A DNA stretch of 64,000 nt from JBDOQU01 sp039839375 (GCF_039839375.1 NZ_JBDOQU010000009.1:94898-158897); one strand, 5' to 3'. Positions 45,216 to 56,382 are shown, counted from the first letter of the stretch. The notes: generated by a model not told the origin, from the sequence alone. Numbers and translations: made by a program.

Positions 45216-45701
45216 CTAGACCTGCGCTTCCCGCGCCGGTTCGCCGCGCATCTCGCTGCGGTAGTAGCCGTCGCGCAGATTGATGCCGTGCTCCAGATAG
45301 GCCTTCATGCAGCACAGCATCTGCGTCCAGCCTTCGCAGTTGAGGTAGGATTTGCGCAGGCCCGACTCGCCTTCGCGCCAGCCTTCCTCGACGATCGCGA
45401 CCAGTGTGCCGCCTTCCTCCAGCGGATCGAACGTCATCTCGATCCGCGTCTTGTAGGACGGCTTCCCGTCCGCCGGAGCCTCCGCGTCCCAGCGCAGGAC
45501 GATCCGCCGGTCGGGCGTCACCTCCTCGATCTCCACCGGAATCTCGCCCCACCAGATCACCTTCTCCCCGGCGACCAGAGGCCCGCTAGCGCCGCCGATG
45601 GTGGTGAAGTACCCGCTCAATTTCTTCGGGTTGACCACGGCGTCGAACACCTCGGCCGCCGGCTTGTCGATCCGGCCCGAAATCCTGAAACCCAGGGACA
45701 T
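45216..45701 (-). CDS. SRPBCC/AHSA1-family protein
   Basis: A 161-residue START-like protein. FRISGRIDKPAAEVFDAVVN then LSGYFTTIGG, and the C-terminal EGWTQMLCCMKAYLEHGINL, match the AHSA1 group that pairs with ArsR-type regulators. It is divergent from the ArsR gene with 51 bases between starts, a common arrangement. Ligand unknown. Confidence 0.89.
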   Translation of the reverse strand: MSLGFRISGRIDKPAAEVFDAVVNPKKLSGYFTTIGGASGPLVAGEKVIWWGEIPVEIEEVTPDRRIVLRWDAEAPADGKPSYKTRIEMTFDPLEEGGTLVAIVEEGWREGESGLRKSYLNCEGWTQMLCCMKAYLEHGINLRDGYYRSEMRGEPAREAQV

Positions 45702-45736
45702 GGCGTCCTCCTTTCGCTTGCGTCCTCGGACAATAA

Positions 45737-45752
45737 GTTATAAAAACATAAC
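45737..45752. promoter_or_regulatory. Candidate ArsR operator
   Basis: GTTAT (45737-45741) and ATAAC (45748-45752) form an inverted repeat around AAAAAC, directly before the ArsR ATG at 45753 and within the divergent promoter region. Consistent with autoregulation, not proven. Confidence 0.55.
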
Positions 45753-46076
45753 ATGTCAAGCGACACTGAAAACGACCGCATCTTCAAGGCCCTGGCCCAT
45801 CATCGCCGGCGGGAATTGCTGGACGCGCTGAAGGACGGCCCGCAGACCACAGGTGCGCTCTGCGACCTGTTCGGGGACATGGATCGCTGCACGATCATGC
45901 TGCATCTGAAGGTGCTGGAGGAGGCCGATCTGGTGATCGCGGAGCGGCGGGGGCGGGAGCGGTGGAATCATTTGAACGCCCTGCCGATCAAGCGCATCCA
46001 CGATCGCTGGATCAGCGGCTACGCCGCCCACGCGGTCACCATCCTCGACCGGCTGAAGACCGATCTGGAGGTTTAG
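45753..46076 (+). CDS. ArsR-family winged-helix regulator
   Basis: A 107-residue protein. RIFKALAHHRRRELLDALKD opens the family and DRCTIMLHLKVLEEADLVIA is the recognition helix and wing. No metal-binding ELCVCDL motif is present; the DLFGDMDRC segment is different, so it is likely a non-metal member controlling the adjacent SRPBCC gene. Confidence 0.9.
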   Translation: MSSDTENDRIFKALAHHRRRELLDALKDGPQTTGALCDLFGDMDRCTIMLHLKVLEEADLVIAERRGRERWNHLNALPIKRIHDRWISGYAAHAVTILDRLKTDLEV

Positions 46077-46088
46077 CCGGTAATGGCT

Positions 46089-46112
46089 GGATCAGGCCGC
46101 GCCCCTGATCCG
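46089..46112. terminator. Convergent hairpin at the ArsR/catalase boundary
   Basis: GGATCAGG and CCTGATCC pair around CCGCGCC. It covers the last codons of the catalase gene and follows the ArsR stop by 13 bases. No T run. Confidence 0.55.
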
Positions 46113-48209
46113 CGCCTCCCGTTCCCACAGCCGCAGGTCGCGGCACATCTCGATGAACCCGCGCGCGGCGTCGCCCCTGTCCAGCTCAACACAACCGGAA
46201 TCGAGCTCGGCCGCGATTCCCGCCTTCTCGAACAGCGGCATGGCGTGGGCCGAATAGGCGATGAACTTGCAGTGAGCGAAGGCGTCGGCCACGAAATCCC
46301 GCGCCGCCGGCTGCCTCGCCAGCGCCTCCGCCTCTTCGGCCGAAGGCAGGATCGCCACCGCGTCATAGAGGACGGAAGGACCGCCATCGATCTTCTGTCC
46401 GGCCTCGATCCAGGCACCGTCGCTTGCCTTCACGCCGCCGATCATGGGCGCGACGATCTCGACCAGCGCGCCCTCCGCCTTGGCCGCTTCCTGCAGCCCG
46501 TCCACCAGCCCGATATCGACGCCGTCCGTGGCGAGGATCCCGATCTTCCGGCCCTTGAAGCTGTCGGGCCCGTTCAGGGCGATCGACAGCTTCGGCGATT
46601 CCTTCAGGTCGGTCCTGGTCGGCTTGGCCGCCTCGGCCGGCTTCGGCATCTCCTCCAGACGCAGGCCCTGGGAGACCCTCTCCGCCAGCTCCTCATGGAT
46701 GTTCAGCAGGTGGGACACGATGCGCGCACGGATCTCCGGTCTCTCCACCTTCGACAGCTCGAAGGTGAAGGCATCGGCGATGTGGCGGCGCTCGATCGGG
46801 GTCTGGGAGATATAGAACTGGCGGCCCTGGCTGTAATGGTCGGCGAAGCTGTCCGGCCGCGCGCGCCGCTTCGTTCCCTCCATCTCCTCCGGATAGGACT
46901 GGAACCCCTGCTCTGGCGTTTCCCGAGGACCGCCCGCCTCGCTCCAGGAGTTCGGTTCGTAGTTGGCGCGGCCCGGCGGGTTGTGGAAGGCCATGTGGCC
47001 GTCCTGCTGGAAATGGTGGAAGGGGCAGCGCGGCGCGTTGACCGGCAGGTGGGTAAAGTTCGGTCCGCCCAGCCGCTTCAACTGCGTGTCGAGGTAAGAG
47101 AAGTTGCGCCCCTGGAGAAGCGGATCGTTGGTGAAGTCGATGCCGGGCACGACATTCCCGGTATGGAAGGCGACCTGCTCCGTCTCGGCGAAGAAATTGT
47201 CGACGCAGCGGTCCAGCACCAGCCGGCCGACGATCCGGATCGGGACCTCCTCCTCCGGAATGATCTTGGTGGCGTCCAGAATGTCGAAGCCGAAGCTGTC
47301 CGCGAACGCCTCGTCGAATAGCTGGAGGCCGAGTTCCCATTCCGGATAATCGCCCGCCCGGATCGCGTCCCACAGATCCCGCCGATGGAAGTCGGGGTCC
47401 GCGCCGTTCAGCTTCAGCGCTTCGTTCCAGACCACCGATTGCAGGCCCTGCTTGGGTTTCCAGTGGAACTTCACGAAGGTCGACCTGCCCTCCGCATTGA
47501 TCATCCTGAAGGTATGGACGCCGAACCCTTCCATGAAACGGAAGGATCGCGGGATCGCCCGGTCGGACATGATCCACATCGCCATATGCATGGCTTCCGG
47601 CATCAGCGACATGAAATCCCAGAAATTGTCGTGCGCCGTCTGGGCTTGCGGGAAGCCTCGATCAGGCTCCTGCTTGGCGGCGTGGATCAGATCAGGGAAC
47701 TTGATGGCGTCCTGGATGAAGAAGACGGGCATGTTGTTCCCGACGATGTCCCAGTTCCCTTCCTTTGTGTAGAGCTTGACGGCGAAGCCCCGCACGTCGC
47801 GCGCCAGGTCGGACGATCCCTTGTTGCCGGCGACGGTGGAGAAGCGGACGAACGCCTCGGACTTTTCCCCCGGACGCTGAAAGATGTCGGCGCTCGTGAT
47901 GTCGGACAGGGATTTGTAGGTTTCGAAGAAGCCGTGTGCGCCGAAGCCGCGAGCATGGACGACGCGCTCGGGAATCCGTTCATGGTCGAAATGGAATATC
48001 TTCTCCCGAAAATGCTGGTCCTCCAGCAATGTCGGCCCCCGCAGACCGGCCTTCAGCGAGTTCTGGTCGTCGGAAACCGGCGCGCCCTGCTGGGTGGTGA
48101 GAACCGGCGTTTCGCCTTCAGCAGCCTGATGCGTCTCCCCGCCGGCACGCCGCGGCGCCTGCTGGTCGAAATATCGCGCGGTCGTGGTGGTTTCTCGTTC
48201 GGGCGCCAT
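46092..48209 (-). CDS. katE: Large-subunit heme catalase with DJ-1/PfpI-like domain
   Basis: A 705-residue clade 2 catalase (HPII type). ERVVHARGFGAHG holds the catalytic His85, VRFSTVAGNKGSSDLARDVR and DIVGNNMPVF carry the conserved Asn region and NFSYLDTQLKRLGGPNF the proximal Tyr ligand. Residues from about 560 to the end (GRKIGILATDGVDIGLVDGL) are the flavodoxin/DJ-1-like C-terminal domain. ATG at 48209 follows GAGAGGAAC; the frame stays open for 140 more codons upstream but without family sequence. It decomposes hydrogen peroxide. Confidence 0.96.
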   Translation of the reverse strand: MAPERETTTTARYFDQQAPRRAGGETHQAAEGETPVLTTQQGAPVSDDQNSLKAGLRGPTLLEDQHFREKIFHFDHERIPERVVHARGFGAHGFFETYKSLSDITSADIFQRPGEKSEAFVRFSTVAGNKGSSDLARDVRGFAVKLYTKEGNWDIVGNNMPVFFIQDAIKFPDLIHAAKQEPDRGFPQAQTAHDNFWDFMSLMPEAMHMAMWIMSDRAIPRSFRFMEGFGVHTFRMINAEGRSTFVKFHWKPKQGLQSVVWNEALKLNGADPDFHRRDLWDAIRAGDYPEWELGLQLFDEAFADSFGFDILDATKIIPEEEVPIRIVGRLVLDRCVDNFFAETEQVAFHTGNVVPGIDFTNDPLLQGRNFSYLDTQLKRLGGPNFTHLPVNAPRCPFHHFQQDGHMAFHNPPGRANYEPNSWSEAGGPRETPEQGFQSYPEEMEGTKRRARPDSFADHYSQGRQFYISQTPIERRHIADAFTFELSKVERPEIRARIVSHLLNIHEELAERVSQGLRLEEMPKPAEAAKPTRTDLKESPKLSIALNGPDSFKGRKIGILATDGVDIGLVDGLQEAAKAEGALVEIVAPMIGGVKASDGAWIEAGQKIDGGPSVLYDAVAILPSAEEAEALARQPAARDFVADAFAHCKFIAYSAHAMPLFEKAGIAAELDSGCVELDRGDAARGFIEMCRDLRLWEREARIRGAA

Positions 48210-48328
48210 CGTTCCTCTCCCAGGCTGGTCTTCGGCATGCGCGGAGACGAGGCTGCGGACCTCGCGATAGTTCCGCTCACACCGGCCAATTGGAGAAGCG
48301 CGATTAAGTTCCGGGCTGGCCGCCGTTC

Positions 48329-49036
48329 CTACTTCGCGTCGTGGAAGATGACGCCCAGCGTCGACCTGTTGCCGGAGCGTACCCGGCTCACCCCATGGCG
48401 CAGATTGACGCGGTAGAAGCCGCGCGAACCGTGGATCGGCCGATGATGGACCGGAAAGATCACCCCGTCGCCTCGGGTCAACGGTGCCACCTCCGCGCGG
48501 GACTGCATCCGCGGCCGCTGCTCGGTCAGCACGAATTCGCCGCCGGTGAAGTCCCGTCCCGGCTCCGACAGCAGGAACGCGACCTGCAGCGGGAAGACAT
48601 GCTCCCCGTAAAGATCCTGGTGAAGGCAATTATAGTCGCCCTCGCCATAGCGCAGCAGAAGCGGCGTCGGCCTGGTCTGCCCCGCCTCGTGGCAGCGGGC
48701 GAGGAAGGCCGCATGGTCGGGCGGATAGCGGATATCGATCCCCATCGCCGCGTTCCAGCGATTGGCGACAGCCGCCAGCGGCGGGTAGAGCGCCGCCCGC
48801 AACGCCGCGACCGGCTCCGGCAGCGGATAGGCGAAATATTTGTATTCGCCCCTCCCGAAGCCGTGCCGCGCCATGACGATGCGGCTGCGGAAGAGGCCGT
48901 CATCCTCATAGCGTCCGGCCAGCGCCGCGCATTCCCCGGCGGAAAGGACGTTCGGCAGAATGGCGCAGCCCTGCTCGTCCAGGGCCGCGCCGATTCCTTG
49001 CCAATCGACCGCCGCGATCTTCTCCGCGACGCTCAT
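48329..49036 (-). CDS. 2OG-Fe(II) oxygenase superfamily protein, COG3826-like
   Basis: A 235-residue double-stranded beta-helix dioxygenase. NCLHQDLYGEH carries the HxD pair for iron; HGSRGFYRVNLRHGVSRVRS holds the distal His and, a little later, the Arg for 2-oxoglutarate. The GFGRGEYKYFAYPLPEPV region is typical of the COG3826 group. Its ATG overlaps the ada stop by four bases (ATGA), so it is translated with Ada; an AlkB-like or other DNA-repair role is an inference from context. Confidence 0.86.
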   Translation of the reverse strand: MSVAEKIAAVDWQGIGAALDEQGCAILPNVLSAGECAALAGRYEDDGLFRSRIVMARHGFGRGEYKYFAYPLPEPVAALRAALYPPLAAVANRWNAAMGIDIRYPPDHAAFLARCHEAGQTRPTPLLLRYGEGDYNCLHQDLYGEHVFPLQVAFLLSEPGRDFTGGEFVLTEQRPRMQSRAEVAPLTRGDGVIFPVHHRPIHGSRGFYRVNLRHGVSRVRSGNRSTLGVIFHDAK

Positions 49037-50127
49037 GCCGCTTCTCCGGCCTCGCGATTCAGCAGGGCGCGCTTCCGCTCGACGCCCCAGCGATAGCCGG
49101 AAAGCCCGCCATCGGTCCGCACCACCCGATGACACGGGATGGCGACCGCCAGCGCGTTGGCGGAGCAGGCCTGCGCGACCGCGCGGACTGCCTTGGGCGA
49201 ACCGATCCTTTCCGCGATCTCGCTGTAGCTGGCGGTCGATCCGGGCGGGATCTCCGACAGCGCCTGCCAGACGCGCTGCTGGAAGGCGGTGCCCCTGACA
49301 TCCAGCGGCAGATCCAGCCCCAGACGCGGGGCTTCAACGAAGCCGACCACGCGGGCGACCCAATCCTCGAACCCGGCATCGCCGCCGGTCAGGGCCGCCT
49401 TGGGGAAGCGGTCCTGAAGATCGCGGACCAGCGCGTCGGGATCGTCGCCCAGCAGGATGGCGCAGACGCCCTTTCCGCTGGCCGCCACCAGGATCGATCC
49501 CAGCGAGCATTCGCCGACCGCGAAGCGGATCGCCGCCCCTGTCCCGCCGGCGCGGAACTCCGTCGGGGCCATGCCCAGAACCTTGCCGGCGGTCGCGTAG
49601 AACCGGCCGCTGGAATTGAAGCCCGCGCCGTAGATCGCGTCGGTCACGGTCGGGCTGCGCGTCAGCTCCTCCCGCACCTTCCGGGCGCGATGGGCCGCGG
49701 CATAGGCCTTGGGCGTGACGCCGGTGACTGCCTTGAACACGCGATGGAAGTGGAAGCGGCTCATGCCCACGGCCGACGCCAGCGCGTCGAGCGCGGGGGC
49801 GTCCTCCGCCTCCTCGATCATCCGGCAGGCGCGGGCGACGGCGTCGGCTTGCCGCTCCGCGCGCGGCGCCTCGTTGGGTCGGCACCTCTTGCAGGGCCGG
49901 AAACCTGCTTTCTCGGCGTCGGCGGGGGTGTCGTGGAAGGCGACGTTCTCCCGCTTCGGCTGGCGGGCTGCGCAGGACGGCCGGCAATAGACACCCGTGG
50001 TCCTGACGGAGAAGTAGAACAGCCCGTCGGCGGCCGGGTCGCGGCGCAGCAGCGCCTGCCACTTGTCTTCGTCGCCGGCGAGGCGAAGGGGAGAGGGATC
50101 GTTGGCGACCGTCATCATCGAAGACAT
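49033..50127 (-). CDS. ada: Bifunctional DNA alkyl-transferase/transcriptional regulator Ada
   Basis: A 364-residue Ada protein. The N-terminal zinc site has Cys48, Cys52, Cys79 and Cys82 in CRPSC and CKRCRP (E. coli Cys38/42/69/72 shifted by ten); Cys48 accepts the methylphosphotriester group. An AraC-type helix-turn-helix covers about 100-195 (SRFHFHRVFKAVTGVTPKAY). The C-terminal methyltransferase has AVAIPCHRVVRTDGG with the acceptor Cys332. It senses methylated DNA and activates its own operon, here including the oxygenase gene. Confidence 0.95.
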   Translation of the reverse strand: MSSMMTVANDPSPLRLAGDEDKWQALLRRDPAADGLFYFSVRTTGVYCRPSCAARQPKRENVAFHDTPADAEKAGFRPCKRCRPNEAPRAERQADAVARACRMIEEAEDAPALDALASAVGMSRFHFHRVFKAVTGVTPKAYAAAHRARKVREELTRSPTVTDAIYGAGFNSSGRFYATAGKVLGMAPTEFRAGGTGAAIRFAVGECSLGSILVAASGKGVCAILLGDDPDALVRDLQDRFPKAALTGGDAGFEDWVARVVGFVEAPRLGLDLPLDVRGTAFQQRVWQALSEIPPGSTASYSEIAERIGSPKAVRAVAQACSANALAVAIPCHRVVRTDGGLSGYRWGVERKRALLNREAGEAA

Positions 50128-50439
50128 GGTAGCGTCCTTTCGGTTCGGCGAGGAGGCGTTCGGCCCTCTCTTCTCTCCGGGACGATCCTCCGCCCATCGC
50201 GGGACCTCCGCACTCCGCCCCTTGCTTTTATATTCGGCGACCGCGCGCCCAAAAATAGAAGTGGCATAGGCGCTTGTTTAGGTGATATCGTGCAACTTAT
50301 GGGCGATCTCCTCTATGCTACCAAGTCGATTTGTCTCTGATTGAACGTTTGGAATGATGAGCAGCACTAACTAGTACTGCGCCGTGAAACTGTCCGTTTC
50401 TTTCCTGAGTTATAATCACATCTGCACGAGAACCGTAAC
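50128..50439. other. Gene-free stretch at the left edge of the low-GC islet
   Basis: About 310 bp. GC falls visibly near 50.27 kb; a 60-base row (50281-50340) has 28 G/C. A TATAAT at 50411-50416 with a weak -35 may drive the islet gene. No convincing gene was seen within it. Confidence 0.55.
50411..50416 (+). promoter_or_regulatory. Perfect -10 hexamer before the islet gene
   Basis: TATAAT, 24 bases before the GTG at 50440. The -35 region is not convincing, so this is a candidate only. Confidence 0.4.
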
Positions 50440-50652
50440 GTGCCATTTGACCCATTTTTCCACACTTGTGGGCTAGAACAGCAGAATTCTCTTCGCAGAG
50501 GAATCGCAGAGCGCTTGATCAAATCCATGCAATTCGGAGATGAATTCAATGATCGCCTGTTCGATAATGAACACGAATTGTATTATGGAAGCATCAACGG
50601 AAATAAGGGGCGTGTGAAGTATATTGATGAATTGAGCTGGAAGAGATCTGAT
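50440..50652 (+). pseudogene. Unrecognised islet gene, 5' part, cut by IS630-type element
   Basis: From GTG 50440 the frame gives MPFDPFFHTCGLEQQNSLRR and continues to WKRSD at the IS junction (about 71 codons). The frame resumes at 51813 with YELTGKYIG, but at a one-base offset after simple removal of the IS and one TA copy. Lower GC than surroundings. I do not recognise the family. Confidence 0.62.
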
Positions 50653-50653
50653 A

Positions 50654-51812
50654 CCAACGGCATTGATTTGTGACTCTCGGGGGATTCCCAAAAGCCGCGG
50701 AGTCTGACTCACTGTCATCGACGACCGAAGGAGGTTTCGATGGCGGGAATAGCAGTCACCCGGAAAGATCTGTCGGTGGGCCAATTGCGCGCCGCGGCGG
50801 CCCGGACGAGCGATGCGCGGGCGGCGCGGCGGATGCTGGCAATCGCACTTGTTGTGGAGGGTGTTGAGCGCAAGGCGGCGGCGGAGAGTTGCGGCATGGA
50901 CCGGCAGACGCTGCGGGACTGGGTGCATCGCTACAATGCCGAAGGGCTGAGCGGCCTTTCCAACCGCAAGCCGCCCGGTCGCCGGCCCTGGCTGACGCCG
51001 GCGCAGAAGGCCGAGCTCGCGGCGCTGGTGGAACGAGGTCCCGATCCCGAGCGGGACGGCGTGGTGCGGTGGCGGCGCAAGGACCTGAAGCGACGGATCG
51101 AGGAGATGTTCGGGGTCGTCATGCAGGAGCGCACGGTGGGCGCGCAACTGGCCGAACTCGGCTTCGTGCGCCTGTCGGTGCGGCCGCGTCATCCGAAGGC
51201 CGACGAAGCCGCCCAGGAGGCTTTCAAAAAAACTTCGTCGATCGGGTAGCCGCGGCAATCCCGCCCGCGGCACGCGGCAAACCGATCGAAATCTGGTTCC
51301 AGGACGAAGCCCGCGTCGGCCAGCAGGGGACGCTGACGAAGGTCTGGGCCAAACGCGGAAGCCGACCGCGCGGCCCCCGCGACCGGCGTTACAAATGGGC
51401 CTACATCTTTGGCGCCGTCTGCCCGGCGCGCGCCGCCATCGCCGCGCTCGTCCTGCCCAAGGCCAACGCCGAGGCGCTGTCCCTGCATCTGGCCGAAATC
51501 GGCAGCCAGGTCGAACCGGGAGCCCACGCCATCCTCGTCCTCGACGGCGCCGGCTGGCACATCGCCGATGACCTCCGCATACCCGACAACCTCACCCTGC
51601 TGCACCTGCCGCCCTATGCGCCCGAACTCAATCCGGTCGAGAACGTCTGGGAGTATCTGCGCAAGAACAAGCTCGCCATCACCGTCTTCGACGGCTACCC
51701 CGACATCCTCGATAAATGCTGTCAGGCCTGGAACTTCTTCGCAAACGACAAGACCGCCGTCGCTTCCATCACCGCGCGAAAATGGGCCACGGTCAATCTA
51801 TAATGCCGTTGG
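50654..51812 (+). mobile_element. IS630-family insertion sequence, complete
   Basis: 1159 bp with terminal inverted repeats CCAACGGCATT (left) and AATGCCGTTGG (right), similar for about 24 bases, flanked by TA on each side (50652-50653 and 51813-51814), as expected for IS630 insertion at TA. It holds one transposase in two overlapping frames. Its GC is like the chromosome, unlike the islet it sits in. Confidence 0.93.
50740..51803 (+). CDS. IS630-family transposase, two overlapping frames joined by -1 frameshift
   Basis: ORF A (50740-51249, 169 aa) has the N-terminal helix-turn-helix (RKAAAESCGMDRQTLRDWVH). ORF B, in the -1 frame, covers the catalytic core to 51803: IWFQDEARVGQQG (first Asp), ILVLDGAGWH (second Asp) and YAPELNPVENVWEYLR (Glu), the DDE triad. 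The frames meet at a run of seven A (51226-51232), TTC AAA AAA AC, where slipping back one base reads on as KKNFVDRVAAAIPP. ORF A starts after CGAAGGAGG. Confidence 0.92.
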
Positions 51813-52346
51813 TATGAGTTAACCGGAAAATACATTGGGTGCCCGTTCTGGAGTCAGAATGCGTATCGATTTTTCCAGAATGCTGCTGAACAAGTAGAGA
51901 TTCTTGCTTCGGCTGATCCGGAACTCCCATCAGATGAAGCTTTGCGCGCGGCGAAACAATTTGCCGGTAATCTTTCCCAAAAACGGCGGGAACCTGAAGA
52001 GCGGCTAGTCCATGAGCACGTTTTTCCACGCAAGCGGTTTGTCGAATTGGTATGCTCGCGTTGGCTGGGTCTCCGCAATTTTCAGCAGGACGGTCCCCAC
52101 GGTCGTTTGGAGTGTGCCATAGCGATCATGGACCGCTATGCGGTCGGCTGTGTAATTCTGGAATCAGAACACCCCAATGATATTATCGGGTTGGAGCTCA
52201 ATCCGTGGGAGCGTTACCGCGATGCCAGAGCCGCTAATGGACTACAGACGCCTGTTTTTCTTCAGTCCAACCCTTTGTGGCAACCAGATAACTCCCCTTG
52301 GCTGAATGATCATGCACAGCTGATCGAAGAAGCCGGCTTATTGTGA
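51813..52346 (+). pseudogene. Unrecognised islet gene, 3' part
   Basis: Frame from 51813 reads YELTGKYIGCPFWSQNAYRF, then LVHEHVFPRKRFVELVCSRW and CAIAIMDRYAVGCVILESEH, ending at 52346 (about 177 codons). It probably continues the protein interrupted by the IS (WKRSD + YELTG would be in frame with one extra base). No known family recognised. There is no good start near the junction, so it is probably not expressed alone. Confidence 0.62.
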
Positions 52347-52376
52347 CTTGACCCCCTGATTTTTCTCCAGTCTCGA

Positions 52377-52685
52377 TTAGAGTCGGACGCTGTAGCCTTC
52401 GACCATTTCGAAATCGGCGGCATAGCGCAAATCGCGCAACGGGCGGACGCGCTCGATCGATTCCATATAGATCGGGTGCGTCTTGTAGGCGGCAAGCGCG
52501 TCCCGGTCGGCGAATTCGCCATAGACCACCACATCCACCTCATTGCCTAACTGGTCCATCCGGCCGTTCAGCGCCACCTCAAGCCGCTGGGCGTGAGGGT
52601 TCTGTTTCAGGAGGGACAGCCCCACCAGGATCTCCCCGACATCCTCGCGGCGGCGGGCGCGGAAAAAGACGATATGGCGGATCAT
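52377..52685 (-). CDS. Dabb (stress-responsive alpha/beta barrel) protein
   Basis: A 102-residue Dabb-domain protein. MIRHIVFFRARRREDVGEIL and the later VDVVVYGEFADRDALAAYKT then HPIYMESIERVRPL match the ferredoxin-like Dabb family. Start at the ATG at 52685; the longer frame runs into the permease gene. Role unknown in bacteria. It follows the permease by 23 bp. Confidence 0.87.
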   Translation of the reverse strand: MIRHIVFFRARRREDVGEILVGLSLLKQNPHAQRLEVALNGRMDQLGNEVDVVVYGEFADRDALAAYKTHPIYMESIERVRPLRDLRYAADFEMVEGYSVRL

Positions 52686-52708
52686 GGCGGTCCTCGAATG
52701 GTCGGGGC

Positions 52709-53580
52709 TCAACTCGTCGGTATCTTGGTGTCGATGGTCGCCGGCCGGCGGATCAGGATGATGGCGACGCCGACGATGGTCGCCGCCGCCCCGATGACAA
52801 GCTGCAGGGATACGGGCTCGCCCAGCAGGGCGACGCCGGACATGACGCCGAACACCGGCACCAGCAGCGTGTAGGGCATGGCCTGGCTCAGCGGATAGCG
52901 ATTCAGCAGCCAGTACCAGACGCCGTAGCAGAAGATGACCACCAGCACCGCCTGATAGGCGATCGACCCCCAGGCCACCAGATCGGCGGTCCTGATAGCC
53001 TCGATCTGGCCGTCTTCCAGGATCAGCGACCCCAGCGCCAGCTGCGGGGCGGCGAACAGGCCCATCCAGCCATTGACCGCCAGCCCGTTGACGTCGGAAA
53101 GCTTCTTCATCTGGATGTTGGCGCAGGCCCAGACCATGGCCGCCATCACGATCAGCCCGACCGCCCACCAGGGCGACCCGGCGCGCGGCTCCCCCGCCAG
53201 GATGGCAACCCCTGCGATGGCCACGCCCATGCCCAGCCAGCGCCGCCAGCCCAGCGTGTCGCCGAACAGCACCATGCCCAGCACCGCCGCGAACGGCACC
53301 TGGATCTGGATGGTCACCGCCGCCACGGCCGCGTCGACATATTGCAGGCCGTTGAACATAAGGGAGAAATGCAGGAAGCCCAGCGTGAAGGACAGAAGCG
53401 CGATTTCCCTGATCCTGCCCTTCGGCATCTTTACGAACGGCACCACAAGGGCCGCCACGACGGTGAAGCGCAGCGCCATCATGGCCAGCGGCGGAAACTG
53501 CTCCAGCCCGATCTTGGCGACGGGGAAGTTCAGCCCCCACAGGACCATCACCAGGATGGCCCCAAGGGCGTGGGTGGGGG

Positions 53581-53584
<4 letters not shown>
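52709..53584 (-). CDS. EamA/DMT-family permease
   Basis: A 291-residue ten-helix permease with two EamA repeats. LVMVLWGLNFPVAKIGLEQF and PPLAMMALRFTVVAALVVPF are typical of the YdcZ/RhaT-like EamA start. It overlaps the ABC-F gene by four bases (ATGA). Substrate unknown; distinct in sequence from the permease at 24.1-25.1 kb. Confidence 0.9.
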
Positions 53585-55398
<1,814 letters not shown>

Positions 55399-55538
55399 GA
55401 ATCAGGGAGAACCGATAATGATGCGTCGGAAAGGCGGCTGGCGTTCAGTTGATGTAACAGAGTTCCGGCCGGTTCAGAAATGGTCGAGACGTTGAGTTTT
55501 GTAATCGCCGCGAAGGCCAGAGCAGTTGAGGTAGCCGC

Positions 55539-56285
55539 TCATCTCATTCCGCGCTCCTTGGCGACACGGTCGTAGGCGGCGTTGATGGAGGCCATCTTTT
55601 GGGTGGCGATATCGATGAATTCCTGCGGCAGCCCTTCCGCCATCAGCCGGTCGGGATGCTGCTCGCGCGTCAACCGTCGCCATTGCGCCTTCACGGCCGC
55701 ATCGTCCGCGTCATGGGCGACACCCAAGATGTGGTAGGGGTCGGCTTCGTCTGGCCCCGCCTCCGCGGCGCGCAGCCGCTCGAACTCCGCGTCGGTGAAG
55801 CCGAACAGCCGGGCCACCGCCCGCAGGTAGGCCGTCTCCTTCTCGTTCAGCGCGCCGTCCGACTGCGCGATGTGGAAGAGGCAGGCCAGCAGATCCTCCA
55901 GGACAGCCGGCCGGTCCTGGAACATGCCGGCGATCTGCCTGGCGTAGGGTTCGAATCCCGCGCTGTCGCGCCGGGCGATGTTGAACACCCGCCCGACATT
56001 CTCAAGCTCCTCCTGCGGCACGTGGAAGACCTGGCGGAACGCCGCCACCTCGTCCCGCGTCACCCGGCCGTCGGCCTTCGCCATCTTCGCCCCCAGCACG
56101 ATGACTGCGATGGTGAAGGCTATCTTGCGCGTGTTGTCGGCATCTTCCCGAGCGTCGGTCTCCACCATCGCCGTCCCGGCGATATGGTCGACGCCATGGC
56201 CGATGACGGCGCCGATCAGCGCCCCCAGCGGCCCGCCCAGCGCGAAGCCGGTGGCTCCCCCGACGATTTTTCCCCAGATGCTCAT
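55539..56285 (-). CDS. DjlA-like TerB/J-domain protein
   Basis: A 248-residue protein. The N-terminus has a Gly-rich membrane segment (GATGFALGGPLGALIGAVIG), the middle a TerB-like helical domain (AFTIAVIVLGAKMAKADGRV) and the C-terminus a J-domain with the HPD motif in LTREQHPDRL. This is the DjlA architecture: a membrane-anchored co-chaperone for DnaK. Start at the ATG at 56285. Confidence 0.9.
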   Translation of the reverse strand: MSIWGKIVGGATGFALGGPLGALIGAVIGHGVDHIAGTAMVETDAREDADNTRKIAFTIAVIVLGAKMAKADGRVTRDEVAAFRQVFHVPQEELENVGRVFNIARRDSAGFEPYARQIAGMFQDRPAVLEDLLACLFHIAQSDGALNEKETAYLRAVARLFGFTDAEFERLRAAEAGPDEADPYHILGVAHDADDAAVKAQWRRLTREQHPDRLMAEGLPQEFIDIATQKMASINAAYDRVAKERGMR

Positions 56286-56382
56286 GGAATGACGATGATG
56301 AAAGGGCGGAAGACAGGATTCGCGCGGACGATTGCGATCCGGCGGCCGGCGCGGCCGCCCGGACAGCATAGCGGGGCGGTTG

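Noticed and set aside
48210..48629. Possible 140-codon N-terminal extension of the catalase.
   Set aside because: The family start and ribosome site are at 48209; the extension has Arg/Pro/Ala composition without similarity to catalases.
50128..52376. The low-GC islet as a phage-defence system.
   Set aside because: It has one split unknown gene plus an IS; no nuclease, helicase, or methylase motif was recognised.
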